Of a stretch of 64,000 bases of DNA, positions 18,395 through 26,273 are shown piece after piece. The stretch is from Heyndrickxia sporothermodurans (GTDB lineage: Bacteria; Bacillota; Bacilli; Bacillales; Bacillaceae_C), in the NCBI GenBank assembly GCA_016756695.1, contig CP066701.1, positions 1 through 64,000 of the forward strand, given 5' to 3'. Position numbers and translations under genes: made by a program. Under the pieces are notes generated by a model, which was given only the letters and a program-made list of their open reading frames with translations, did not search any database and was not told the origin of the DNA. The first letter of the stretch is position 1; each line of letters opens with the position of its first letter.

Positions 18395-18958
18395 TCTCCT
18401 TTTTTGCCTTACGAATGAATGAAGTTCCCAAAGGGAATTATTTTTCACCTTTTGACATGGAGAATGAACAGAAAGGATAGGCAATAGGTCAAGGGTCAAA
18501 GGGAAAAGTTTTTTCTCTTGACTGTTTTTTAGGAAAGATAAAAAAGTTTTACCGCCTTGACCTGTTGACTGGTGAACTTGGCTTTGTAAAGGGTAGGTTC
18601 GGGTGTCCTGCCCTTTATCAAAGCTTAGTGAACCTCCTTTCTGTACCATTCGTAAGGCAAAAGGGGAGAAATATCTCTTAAGAAAAAAAGGGGCCAAATT
18701 CTGAAAGAATTAGGCTGCTTTTTTTCATCCATGAATGGGGTTAATTATTTTGAAGGTTTAAGGGTTTTCGGCTCGTTCATTCGTGAAGAAAATATCAGGA
18801 ACTTAGAAGATGTTTGTTTACTGGCTAACATGTTTTTGTTGGCCATAAACAATACAGATTCTAGTTATCGAGATTTTTAGGATGAAGCGACACTTACAGA
18901 ATGAAAAAGGTTCTTCAAAGGAACGTTTTATCAGTCTGTTAGTGCTGCCGCCCAAAAG
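18395..18958 (-). repeat. 0.57-kb leader repeat, copy 2
   Basis: Copy of 11437-12004 with only scattered differences and a few small indels. Arms of the 16-base inverted repeat TTTTGCCTTACGAATG lie at about 18402-18417 and 18647-18662. On the minus strand the second arm abuts AAGGAGAG and the ATG at 18387. The stretch between this repeat and the gene ending at 19052 (about 90 bases) shows no feature. Confidence 0.7.
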
Positions 18959-19051
18959 TCTGTGTAAAGTATGATGTAGTTTGAACAGAGGGATTATTGC
19001 TATCAAGGGGATTTATATTGTTTTATTTGCTATCACTCTTGCTAATATACA

Positions 19052-19273
19052 TTACTCTTTTTTTAGATTCTTGATAATATCGCTTTCGGATTTAGCATAA
19101 TTAACAGCACGAGAAAAACAATCATATAATTTTTCTTTTGATATATTTTCCTTTCCGAATTCAGGATCAAAATACCCCTCCATCATGCCTATTAAATAAT
19201 TGTAGGCAGCTGACATCTCTTCCATATTCATATCCTTGTTCAATTCGATAAAATTAATTTTTTCTTCAGACAT
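19052..19273 (-). CDS. Hypothetical protein, 73 residues
   Basis: Not recognised. Begins MSEEKINFIELNKDMNMEEM, helical and acidic. GAAGGAGTG precedes the ATG. Part of a minus-strand run 20255-19052. Confidence 0.5.
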   Translation of the reverse strand: MSEEKINFIELNKDMNMEEMSAAYNYLIGMMEGYFDPEFGKENISKEKLYDCFSRAVNYAKSESDIIKNLKKE

Positions 19274-19301
19274 TTCATTTCACTCCTTCAAAGACACAAA
19301 A

Positions 19302-19733
19302 TTAATTAACACTAACAATCTCGCCATTTATATATTTATAGAAAATGCTATTGTTATCCCCTTCGGATTTTTTTTCAATATGTTCCGAGGATTCAATTAT
19401 ATTTGCTAATACATCTGTTAAAAAAATATCAATTTCATTATCGTAATTTTTTAGGCAACATTGAAATATCCATAAACCTGTATTCATATCAATATTGCGG
19501 TCAAAACCATCCGTGGCTTGTTCATTAGGATATTCTCCTGTTAACCAACCTGTAGGCATATACGCTGATGTTCCTGTTGGGATTAAATCAGACCTTCTTG
19601 TTTTTGCAAACTTATCCAAAAATGAGAATTGTTCTACATACTCGGAAAAGTACGTTTCCTCATTATTGATTTCATTAATGATTTGACGAAATTCTTGTTT
19701 TACGGTGACTTTAATTCTTAGTCCGGTATACAT
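19302..19733 (-). CDS. Hypothetical protein, 143 residues
   Basis: Not recognised. Begins MYTGLRIKVTVKQEFRQIIN; a Gly/Pro/Tyr-rich middle (PTGTSAYMPTGWLTGEYP) and a WIFQCCLKNYDNE segment. Alpha/beta, soluble. Resembles single-domain proteins of unknown function often found on Bacillus plasmids and prophages; the family is not named here because I cannot confirm it. Confidence 0.5.
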   Translation of the reverse strand: MYTGLRIKVTVKQEFRQIINEINNEETYFSEYVEQFSFLDKFAKTRRSDLIPTGTSAYMPTGWLTGEYPNEQATDGFDRNIDMNTGLWIFQCCLKNYDNEIDIFLTDVLANIIESSEHIEKKSEGDNNSIFYKYINGEIVSVN

Positions 19734-19789
19734 TTTCTTTTCCCTATCTCCTTTTTTGTGTCATAAAATGTGTCTACTGTGCTTCCTAG

Positions 19790-19930
19790 TTACTCTTCAT
19801 CTTGTAAATATTCAATTAAATTATCCAACTCAATGATTACAGAAGAAGTTAAAACAGGATTATCAATATTTTTCGATTCATTTCTAATAAGCATTTTTAA
19901 GTATTCTGCTTGTTTAATAATGTTTTCCAT
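19790..19930 (-). CDS. Spo0E-like small protein, 46 residues
   Basis: Short helical protein beginning MENIIKQAEYLKMLIRNE and ending with SSVIIELDNLIEYLQDEE. The LDxLIxxYQ-like end resembles the Spo0E family of aspartyl phosphatases, which remove phosphate from Spo0A and delay sporulation and carry an SxxxLDxLI signature. Length fits the family. A strong ribosome binding site (GAAGGAGAG) is present. The canonical SQELD is not exact, so the call is tentative. Confidence 0.45.
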   Translation of the reverse strand: MENIIKQAEYLKMLIRNESKNIDNPVLTSSVIIELDNLIEYLQDEE

Positions 19931-19959
19931 CAATATCTCTCCTTCACATAATTGGAAAA

Positions 19960-20166
19960 TTATTTATCTTTAGGATTAGGCTGTTCTCTTAAAATAATAT
20001 AAGGAGAAGTGGGATCTTGTTCATCTAATTTAAAAGAAGCAACTTTCCCCTCCCTACATAATCTCTTAACAGAATCTTTATTAGCATATCCCCATTCTTT
20101 AGCTGCTTGATTGGTACTCATTATTTTTTTTCTTACATTTTCAATTTCCGTTTTGTAATTGTTCAT
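19960..20166 (-). CDS. Small helix-turn-helix DNA-binding protein, 68 residues
   Basis: The middle reads STNQAAKEWGYANKDSVKRL with CREGKVASFKL after it, the pattern of excisionase/MerR-like helix-turn-helix proteins (recognition helix followed by a short wing). It may regulate the small-gene run or act as an excision factor. Its ATG overlaps the stop codon of the 30-residue peptide upstream (ATGA), suggesting coupled translation. Confidence 0.55.
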   Translation of the reverse strand: MNNYKTEIENVRKKIMSTNQAAKEWGYANKDSVKRLCREGKVASFKLDEQDPTSPYIILREQPNPKDK

Positions 20167-20255
20167 TTCCCCATTTTCCTCAATACTATAGCTAAGGTGA
20201 TCAGACTAATAACAAGTGATATTGACGAAATAATTGCAGCAATCAAAGTCATCAT
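20163..20255 (-). CDS. Small hydrophobic peptide, 30 residues
   Basis: Begins MMTLIAAIISSISLVISL and ends LRKMGK: a single membrane helix with a basic tail. GAAAGGGGA precedes the ATG. Overlaps the start of the DNA-binding protein gene by 4 bases. It resembles type I toxins and other small membrane peptides, but no antisense RNA is evident for it. Confidence 0.45.
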   Translation of the reverse strand: MMTLIAAIISSISLVISLITLAIVLRKMGK

Positions 20256-20310
20256 GTTATTTTCCCCTTTCTATTTTTTGCTTGTTTTTGATTAGTAAAA
20301 TTAATGATTA

Positions 20311-20340
20311 TTGACTAAAAAAGAATATTAAGGGTATGAT
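20311..20340 (+). promoter_or_regulatory. Promoter of the second antisense RNA
   Basis: TTGACT (20311-20316), 18-base spacer, TATGAT (20335-20340). Transcript would start near 20347 and run into the convergent toxin-like gene. Confidence 0.6.
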
Positions 20341-20346
20341 AGACAT

Positions 20347-20446
20347 AGAATAATGGAGGGAGAAGAAAGCATAATAGCTTTCTTCATCCTATTAGCAAAT
20401 TACTTGGAATCCTTAGTCGTTGGCACCGACTTGGGATTCTTTTCTT
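20347..20446 (+). ncRNA. Second putative antisense antitoxin RNA
   Basis: About 100 nucleotides from the promoter at 20311 to a terminator formed by GAATCC..AGTCG (20407-20419) and CGACT..GGATTC (20427-20439) followed by TTTTCTTTTT. The RNA is complementary to the last third of the 49-residue peptide gene (20400-20549) on the other strand. Layout is as in type I toxin-antitoxin pairs with convergent, 3'-overlapping RNAs. Not related in sequence to the pair at 3546-3773. Confidence 0.55.
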
Positions 20447-20549
20447 TTTGCTCTATTGTTAGCCTTTTCAAAGTAATTATTGAAGTCGTAAGACCAATAA
20501 AAGAACTTATTAGACTAACAATAGAAGTGATTAACACTATTATCTCCAT
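20400..20549 (-). CDS. Putative membrane toxin peptide, 49 residues
   Basis: Begins MEIIVLITSIVSLISSFIGL with one membrane segment extending through TTSIITL, followed by a charged tail (KRLTIEQKEKNPKS). Very strong ribosome binding site GGAAGGAGGTGA. Its promoter is clear (20604-20632) and the mRNA would begin with a stable hairpin, AAGGGTA / TACCCTT at 20581-20598, of the kind that protects or sequesters toxin mRNAs. An antisense RNA covers its 3' end. Toxicity is inferred. Confidence 0.55.
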   Translation of the reverse strand: MEIIVLITSIVSLISSFIGLTTSIITLKRLTIEQKEKNPKSVPTTKDSK

Positions 20550-20603
20550 TATCTATTCACCTCCTTCCATAGAAGGTGGTAAGGGTATCATACCCTTACT
20601 AAT

Positions 20604-20632
20604 ATAATATCAAGTCCGTTGGCGGACATCAA
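20604..20632 (-). promoter_or_regulatory. Promoter of the 49-residue peptide gene
   Basis: On the minus strand TTGATG (20632-20627), 17-base spacer, TATTAT (20609-20604). Start of transcription near 20597, at the beginning of the 5' hairpin. Confidence 0.6.
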
Positions 20633-20663
20633 CAGTTTTATTATGTTTTTAAGATAAAAAGAC

Positions 20664-20685
20664 CCTCTATATTATGTTATAGAGG
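20664..20685 (-). terminator. Hairpin after the 163-residue gene
   Basis: Stem CCTCTATA / TATAGAGG with a short loop, a few dozen bases beyond the stop codon at 20712; the minus strand continues into CTTTTTATC. Confidence 0.5.
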
Positions 20686-20711
20686 ATCCTTTAAATGGAT
20701 GAAACAAAATG

Positions 20712-21203
20712 CTAAGTTGAATTATCTTTTATGTTATTCTTAAATGCCAATTTAATAATTTTGTAATGATCATCACTTACGCTTATCAAATAATATTCTA
20801 TGGCTAATTCTATTACTTCTCCTATCGTTTCTGTTCTTTTCGATAATTTTGTAATTAAATCATATGTATAAAGAGAAATATGTGTTTGAAAAGGCACTCT
20901 TACTCCGTTCCACCTCAAACCTTGATCAGTTAGTATTTCCCTTAACTCATTTACCCTCACTGAACTTTGATTAGAATATAATTTGTACAAAGGAACATTT
21001 TCAATATTACTAACCATGTGTTCAATTAATTCAGGCTTTGAATATGTAGGTAAATTTAAATCATTTGAAATAAATTCTTTAATTAGATAATCAGTAAAAT
21101 TATCTCTTGTACTAACAGAAAGACACGAATAGAAAATCATATGATGCAAAGGATAGATTCTATAAGTTTTAAATTTCTTTTCTAAGATTTTCTTTCGTGT
21201 CAT
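20712..21203 (-). CDS. Hypothetical protein with ribbon-helix-helix-like C terminus, 163 residues
   Basis: Begins MTRKKILEKKFKTYRIYPLH. The C-terminal part (SLYTYDLITKLSKRT then IGEVIELAIEYYL) resembles a ribbon-helix-helix fold, so it may bind DNA. It is the last gene of the long minus-strand block after the PKD protein but is separated from it by a terminator, so it probably has its own promoter. It may be a regulator; that is a guess from fold and place. Confidence 0.45.
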   Translation of the reverse strand: MTRKKILEKKFKTYRIYPLHHMIFYSCLSVSTRDNFTDYLIKEFISNDLNLPTYSKPELIEHMVSNIENVPLYKLYSNQSSVRVNELREILTDQGLRWNGVRVPFQTHISLYTYDLITKLSKRTETIGEVIELAIEYYLISVSDDHYKIIKLAFKNNIKDNST

Positions 21204-21227
21204 TAATATAATACCTCCAAAGTACTT

Positions 21228-21262
21228 AAAAAAAGGAAACTATGAAAAGTTTCCTTTTCCTT
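21228..21262 (-). terminator. Terminator of the pilus/surface-protein block
   Basis: AAAAGGAAAC with a short loop and GTTTCCTTTT, T-rich on the plus side and A/T-rich on the minus; immediately after the stop codon at 21264. Confidence 0.65.
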
Positions 21263-21263
21263 T

Positions 21264-24200
21264 TTAATTCGATCTATAAAAATCGAAAACACCATACACA
21301 TTATCAATAATTTGTATCGTTACTAGATCCTGTTTTATTGTACCGTTTTTCCACTTTGCAGTAAAAAGAAAATACGCATTTCCGTTTTCTAAAGAAGTTG
21401 TTGGTTCTGACATTTTAGTATCAAATATTTCGCCATTATAAATAGGATTGTTTCCCGATAAGGCTTGATTAATATTTAATTCTACACCATTCTTCTGAAT
21501 CCCTTTAAAATTCACTATAACATATTCTATCGGATGATCTGTAACATTTGCAGATAAAACAAACTTTTCGCCTGAATAAAAATAACTAGTAGGATGTTTT
21601 TTCTGATTATGAATTTCTTCCCACTTTGGAGTATGTTTGACAAAACCATCTATTTTTAAAGGATTTACTGAAAAGCTAAGTGTTGCTGTTCCAGTTGCAT
21701 TATCAGGATCTATCGCTCTTGCACGAATTGAATAATCACGATAACTAACAGTCATGCTATGAATAACATTTCCACCTGATACAACATTATTTTGCTGTTT
21801 TAATTGTTTCCATTGTCCATTAATATTTTCTTCAATTATAACTGTAAGTTTATCCTTATCAGGGTCAATTACAGTTGCAGTTAGTGTTACATTATCCCCT
21901 TCGTATAACGGATTTGGAGCATAGCTTAAAGTTACAGATGGAGTACGATTTTCTACAGTAATTTTTTTCGTAATAGAAGTACTTGTTGTTCCATCATTAA
22001 CAGTCAAACGAATATTCCAATCACCTTTTTTATTCAATACTTTGGTAGGACTTACACCTGTAGAAAACTGTGTCCATGCTGTTGAATTCGGTTCTTGGTA
22101 CTCCCATTGATACGTTAATTTATCTTTATCAGGATCACTTGATCCATTCGTAAACGTTACTTTTGTATCATTGTAAACTGTTGTAGGACTATACGTAAAT
22201 GCTGCCACTGGTGGGCGATTCCCTACAGTGATCTTTTTCGTAACAGAAGTACTTGTTGTTCCATCATTAACAGTCAAACGAATATTCCAATCACCTTTTT
22301 TATTCAATACTTTGGTAGGACTTGTCGTTGTAGAAAACTGTGTCCATGTTGTTGAGTTCGGTTCTTGGTACTCCCATTGATACGTTAATTTATCTTTATC
22401 AGGATCACTTGACCCATTGGTAAATGTAACAGTGGTATCGTTATAAACTGTTGTAGGACTATACGTAAATGCTGCCACTGGTGGGCGATTTCCCACAGTG
22501 ATCTTTTTCGTAATAGAAGTACTTGTTGTTCCATCATTAACAGTTAAGCGAATATTCCAATCACCTTTTTTGTTCAGCACCTTAGTTGGACTTGTCGTTG
22601 TAGAAAACTGTGTCCATGCCGTTGAATTCGGCTCTTGATATTCCCATTTGTACGTTAATTTATCTTTATCAGGATCGCTTGATCCATTCGTAAATGTAAC
22701 GGTTGTGTCATTGTAAACCGTTGTAGGACTATACGTAAATGCTGCCACTGGTGGGCGATTCCCTACAGTGATTTTTTTGGTAATAGAAGTACTTGCTTCT
22801 CCATCATTCGCAGTCAAACGAATATTCCAATCACCTTTTTTGTTCAGCACCTTAGTTGGACTTGTCGTTGTAGAAAACTGTGTCCATGCTGTTGAATTCG
22901 GCTCTTGATATTCCCATTTGTACGTTAATTTATCTTTATCAGGATCACTTGACCCATTGGTAAATGTAACAGTGGTATCGTTATATACTGTTGTAGGACT
23001 ATACGTAAATGCTGCCACTGGTGGTGAATTATTTACGATAACAGCACGTTTATAACTATTACTATCGACTCCATCAGAAACCGTTAGTTGGACAGTATAT
23101 TCCCCTTTCGGTAATATCTTTGTTGGTGTTAAACTTGTTGAAAAAGTCGTATATTCTGAATCAGCAGTATAACGAGGTTTTATTTCCCACTTATATGTTA
23201 ATTTATCTTTATCAGGATCACTTGACGTATTATTAAAGGTTATTTTTGTGTTGTAATAAATATCACTTGTCGGTGTTGTATTAAACGCTGCCACTGGAGG
23301 TCTATTACTCACAATTACTGCGTGTTTTACACTATTAGTAGCTTTCCCATCAGAAACAGTCAATTGTACTGTATAATTTCCCTTTGCTAATTTTTTTGTA
23401 GGTGATTTACTTGTTGAAAAAGTCGTATAATTTGAATCAGATGTACCTTGTGGTTTAATTTGCCACTTATATGTAAGTTTATCCTTATCAGGATCACTTG
23501 ATGTATTATTAAATGTAATTGTTGTATCATTGTATATTTTTGATGGACTGGTCGAAAATTCTGCTACAGGTGGTCTGTTAGGTGGTTCATAAGAAAGTGA
23601 ACCTTGATCCCCCCTGAAAGTCCAATAGGAAGTAGCAGCCCATTTAGTTTTATTTTTATCTTTTGGGCTTCTTACACCATACCATACCGCGGTTTGAGAT
23701 TCATCCGAATCTACATTTGTGTAATCTTGGTTTTGAGTAAAGTATCTATCGCTTCCTAAATCATCAGTTACGGAAGAAGCCGATTCTCTGGGTTTACTTC
23801 TTCTCAAGACTTGTTCTGAATTCATTCGTAAGGTTTTTGCATTAAAACCACTTGATAATGAAATTTTTCCACCATTATAGTTTCGATCATCAAATTCAAA
23901 AGGAAAAATCAATGGAGTATAAACAATATTGCTGCTTACTTTTTTAACCAAAACCAGTTTCCAAGAAGCTTTTTCATATTTATTTTTAAATAGTTCATCT
24001 AAGGGTAGATACGCATCGAAACTTGTATCTTCGTACCTCATATTACACTCATCATTACGCTTATTAGTAGCACTTGCAGGACATTCATTCCAAACTCCTG
24101 ATCCTTGATTATTAAATTCAAGATCTTCCGTTGCATTTAATCCCTTCTGAACAGCTTTATATATCTTTTGTGTTCCAATTCCACTACCTGATACTTTATG

Positions 24201-24548
24201 GGCGACTATAAATGTATCTTGGTTTGTGGGGGTATGCTTTTTATAACCAAACAAAACAGCCCAACCCCTAAAACGAAGATATTTTTGTTCCCCTTTACCA
24301 AAATCTCTTGTGGTTATTGTATAACCATCCTCCATATATTTATTGTCATAAATATCATAAACTAAGTCTTTTCCACTAGTCATTGAAAAGCTTTTACCAC
24401 CCCAAACCTTATTCCAATCATTTTTCACACTAGATGGGATACTATAAATATTTTCATCACCAGTAGCTGCTTTACTACTATAATTATCAAACAAAGTCAA
24501 GGTTAAAAGTAATAAGGTTAATAAAAATAATATTTTACTTTTTTTCAT
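21264..24548 (-). CDS. Large secreted PKD-repeat surface protein, 1094 residues
   Basis: The start at 24548 follows AAAAAGGAGATAC and gives a signal peptide (MKKSKILFLLTLLLLTLTLF). The N-terminal 300 residues are a unique domain with Cys pairs. Then six PKD domains of about 90 residues, each with a PPVAxF start, SSDPDKDKLTY core and W; four of them are nearly identical at DNA level (270-base period). A seventh, divergent repeat and a C-terminal beta domain follow. No LPxTG motif or membrane anchor is seen, so it is secreted or held by partners. It overlaps the previous gene by 14 bases. PKD domains typically mediate binding to proteins or polysaccharide, so it is a likely adhesin or pilus-associated protein. 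Confidence 0.8.
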   Translation of the reverse strand: MKKSKILFLLTLLLLTLTLFDNYSSKAATGDENIYSIPSSVKNDWNKVWGGKSFSMTSGKDLVYDIYDNKYMEDGYTITTRDFGKGEQKYLRFRGWAVLFGYKKHTPTNQDTFIVAHKVSGSGIGTQKIYKAVQKGLNATEDLEFNNQGSGVWNECPASATNKRNDECNMRYEDTSFDAYLPLDELFKNKYEKASWKLVLVKKVSSNIVYTPLIFPFEFDDRNYNGGKISLSSGFNAKTLRMNSEQVLRRSKPRESASSVTDDLGSDRYFTQNQDYTNVDSDESQTAVWYGVRSPKDKNKTKWAATSYWTFRGDQGSLSYEPPNRPPVAEFSTSPSKIYNDTTITFNNTSSDPDKDKLTYKWQIKPQGTSDSNYTTFSTSKSPTKKLAKGNYTVQLTVSDGKATNSVKHAVIVSNRPPVAAFNTTPTSDIYYNTKITFNNTSSDPDKDKLTYKWEIKPRYTADSEYTTFSTSLTPTKILPKGEYTVQLTVSDGVDSNSYKRAVIVNNSPPVAAFTYSPTTVYNDTTVTFTNGSSDPDKDKLTYKWEYQEPNSTAWTQFSTTTSPTKVLNKKGDWNIRLTANDGEASTSITKKITVGNRPPVAAFTYSPTTVYNDTTVTFTNGSSDPDKDKLTYKWEYQEPNSTAWTQFSTTTSPTKVLNKKGDWNIRLTVNDGTTSTSITKKITVGNRPPVAAFTYSPTTVYNDTTVTFTNGSSDPDKDKLTYQWEYQEPNSTTWTQFSTTTSPTKVLNKKGDWNIRLTVNDGTTSTSVTKKITVGNRPPVAAFTYSPTTVYNDTKVTFTNGSSDPDKDKLTYQWEYQEPNSTAWTQFSTGVSPTKVLNKKGDWNIRLTVNDGTTSTSITKKITVENRTPSVTLSYAPNPLYEGDNVTLTATVIDPDKDKLTVIIEENINGQWKQLKQQNNVVSGGNVIHSMTVSYRDYSIRARAIDPDNATGTATLSFSVNPLKIDGFVKHTPKWEEIHNQKKHPTSYFYSGEKFVLSANVTDHPIEYVIVNFKGIQKNGVELNINQALSGNNPIYNGEIFDTKMSEPTTSLENGNAYFLFTAKWKNGTIKQDLVTIQIIDNVYGVFDFYRSN
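21953..23032 (-). repeat. Four 270-base tandem repeats coding for PKD domains
   Basis: Boundaries recur exactly every 270 bases (the GCTGCCACTGGTGG block at 22201, 22471, 22741 and 23011). Copies differ by only a few substitutions, many silent, which points to recent duplication or gene conversion. Copy number is likely to vary between relatives. Confidence 0.85.
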
Positions 24549-24999
24549 TGTATCTCCTTTTTCTATACCAAACAAAACCTCCCAAAATACCAATTAATAA
24601 AAAAATACATAGGAAAATTTTAGTAGTGTTTGGTTCATCACTTGATGTGTCAGCATTTGTTTTTATTTTCCCAACCTCATGTTGTTTTGTATATACTGTT
24701 AGTTCAGCTTCCGCATACTTGTTTGAAAAAACTGATATAATAAATTTTTGTCCATTGTGTTTTACTTCTTGCTCTGCCATACCTGTTATATTAAATGTGT
24801 TGACATTCTTTGCATAATAACCAAAAATTAACTTCTTACATTCTGCACTTGCCGTTGCAGGGTGATCTTCATTATGTTTATCAGCCACAATCGTCATGTG
24901 ACATTTTGCTCTTTGAGGTTCTTGAGCATTTGTAATCATCGGTTGAAAAATTCCTAACAAAAGAAAAATAGTTAGGAAATAGATTGGCGTTTTTTTCAA
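24535..24999 (-). CDS. Secreted protein with conserved Cys module and C-terminal membrane anchor, 154 residues
   Basis: The start is TTG at 24999, after GGGAGTG, giving a signal peptide (KKTPIYFLTIFLLLGIFQP). The mature part contains a module shared with the SH3 protein upstream (CHMTI...EC...GYYAKNVNTFNI...QKFIISVFSNKYAEAELTVYTK). The C terminus is a membrane helix (IFLCIFLLIGILGGFVW) followed by YRKRRYNEKK, so it is anchored in the membrane with the module outside. Sits between the SH3-repeat and the PKD protein genes, overlapping the latter. Confidence 0.65.
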   Translation of the reverse strand: MKKTPIYFLTIFLLLGIFQPMITNAQEPQRAKCHMTIVADKHNEDHPATASAECKKLIFGYYAKNVNTFNITGMAEQEVKHNGQKFIISVFSNKYAEAELTVYTKQHEVGKIKTNADTSSDEPNTTKIFLCIFLLIGILGGFVWYRKRRYNEKK

Positions 25000-25039
25000 T
25001 TCATAATACACTCCCAAAAAAACTTTTATTAAATGGTTT

Positions 25040-26179
25040 TTATTTTTTTACATATTTACTCGAAACCCAACCATAGCCTTTTCCTTTTTTTATTTTGTAC
25101 CAACCACTTTTAGATTGAACAATCTGTACTTTAGCATTTTTCTTTAGAGTTCCAATTTTTTTAGATTTTGTAGTATTAGAACTTCGAATAATTAATGATT
25201 TTGTAGTTACTTTCCCTTTATAAATAACTTGTGGTGTTAAATTTTTAGAAACATATTTATTGTAGATCCATGCATAACCTTTTCCATTTTTCAATTTATA
25301 CCAATTAGCCTTTGACTGAACTACACTAATGACATCATTAGTATTTAGTTTTTTGATAGTCTTAGATTTTCCACTATTACTTGTATGAATTGCTGATTTG
25401 TTTTTTGTCACTCTTACTTTATAAAGGACTTGTGGTGTTAAATTTTTAGAAACATATTTATTGTAGATCCATGCATAGCCTTTTCCATTTTTTAATTTAT
25501 ACCAATCACCCTTTGACTGAACTACACTAATGACATCATTAGTATTTAGTTTTTTGATAGTCTTAGATTTTCCACTATTACTTGTATGAATAGCTGATTT
25601 ATTTTTTGTCACTCTTACTTTGTAAAGGACTTGTGGTGTTAAATTCTTAGAAACATATTTATTGTAGATCCATGCATAGCCTTTTCCATTTTTTATCTTG
25701 TACCAACCATCTTTTAATTGGACTACCTCAACCACATCATTAGTATTTAGTTTTTTGACGGTTGTAGATTCCTCACTATTACTTGAATGAATAGCTGATT
25801 TATTTTTTGTCACTCTTACTTTGTAAAGAACTTTTATGGGTTCTGGTTTATTTGTTTCAGTTTTTTTAGTGTATACTGTCAATTCAGCTTCTGCATATTT
25901 ATCGGAGAATACAGACATAATAAATTTCTGACCTGAATATGTTACCTTTTGATCTACCATTCCAAATATATTAAATGTGTTTACATTCTTTGCGTAATAA
26001 CCATAAATTAAATCTTTACATTCATTATTTGCTTGTGCAGGTTCTGATTGAGTATGTTTACCTGACTCAATTGTCATTTCGCATTTCACTCTTGTTGATT
26101 CCTCTGCGTGAGCAAAACTTGGTAGTGCCAAACTGAAACTAGCAACTGCTATCAATACACCTTTAAATATTTTTTTCAT
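25040..26179 (-). CDS. Secreted protein with Cys module and four bacterial SH3 domains, 379 residues
   Basis: Signal peptide MKKIFKGVLIAVASFSLALP ending SFAHA. Residues 28-105 form the same module as in the 154-residue neighbour, with two conserved cysteines (VKCEMTI and NNECKDLIYG). Four SH3b repeats follow (about 120-379), each with a VTKNKSAIHTSNS start and GYAWIYNKYVSK end; three are nearly identical at DNA level with a 201-base period. Bacterial SH3 domains bind cell-wall peptides, so this protein is probably wall-associated. Its place in the pilus block suggests a role in anchoring or passing the pilus through the wall. Confidence 0.75.
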   Translation of the reverse strand: MKKIFKGVLIAVASFSLALPSFAHAEESTRVKCEMTIESGKHTQSEPAQANNECKDLIYGYYAKNVNTFNIFGMVDQKVTYSGQKFIMSVFSDKYAEAELTVYTKKTETNKPEPIKVLYKVRVTKNKSAIHSSNSEESTTVKKLNTNDVVEVVQLKDGWYKIKNGKGYAWIYNKYVSKNLTPQVLYKVRVTKNKSAIHTSNSGKSKTIKKLNTNDVISVVQSKGDWYKLKNGKGYAWIYNKYVSKNLTPQVLYKVRVTKNKSAIHTSNSGKSKTIKKLNTNDVISVVQSKANWYKLKNGKGYAWIYNKYVSKNLTPQVIYKGKVTTKSLIIRSSNTTKSKKIGTLKKNAKVQIVQSKSGWYKIKKGKGYGWVSSKYVKK

Positions 26180-26273
26180 ACTCCCACTCTCCTATGTTCT
26201 TATTTTTCATCTAAGTATATTATACTATGTTATGTTTTAAAATAAAACCATATTTGTATAAAAAAAAATACAA

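Noticed and set aside
18818-19006. Minus-strand open frame of 62 codons
   Set aside because: Lies in the leader repeat, without a ribosome binding site, and copy 1 does not preserve it.
21953-23032. Repeats considered as a CRISPR or satellite
   Set aside because: They are in frame and encode PKD domains.
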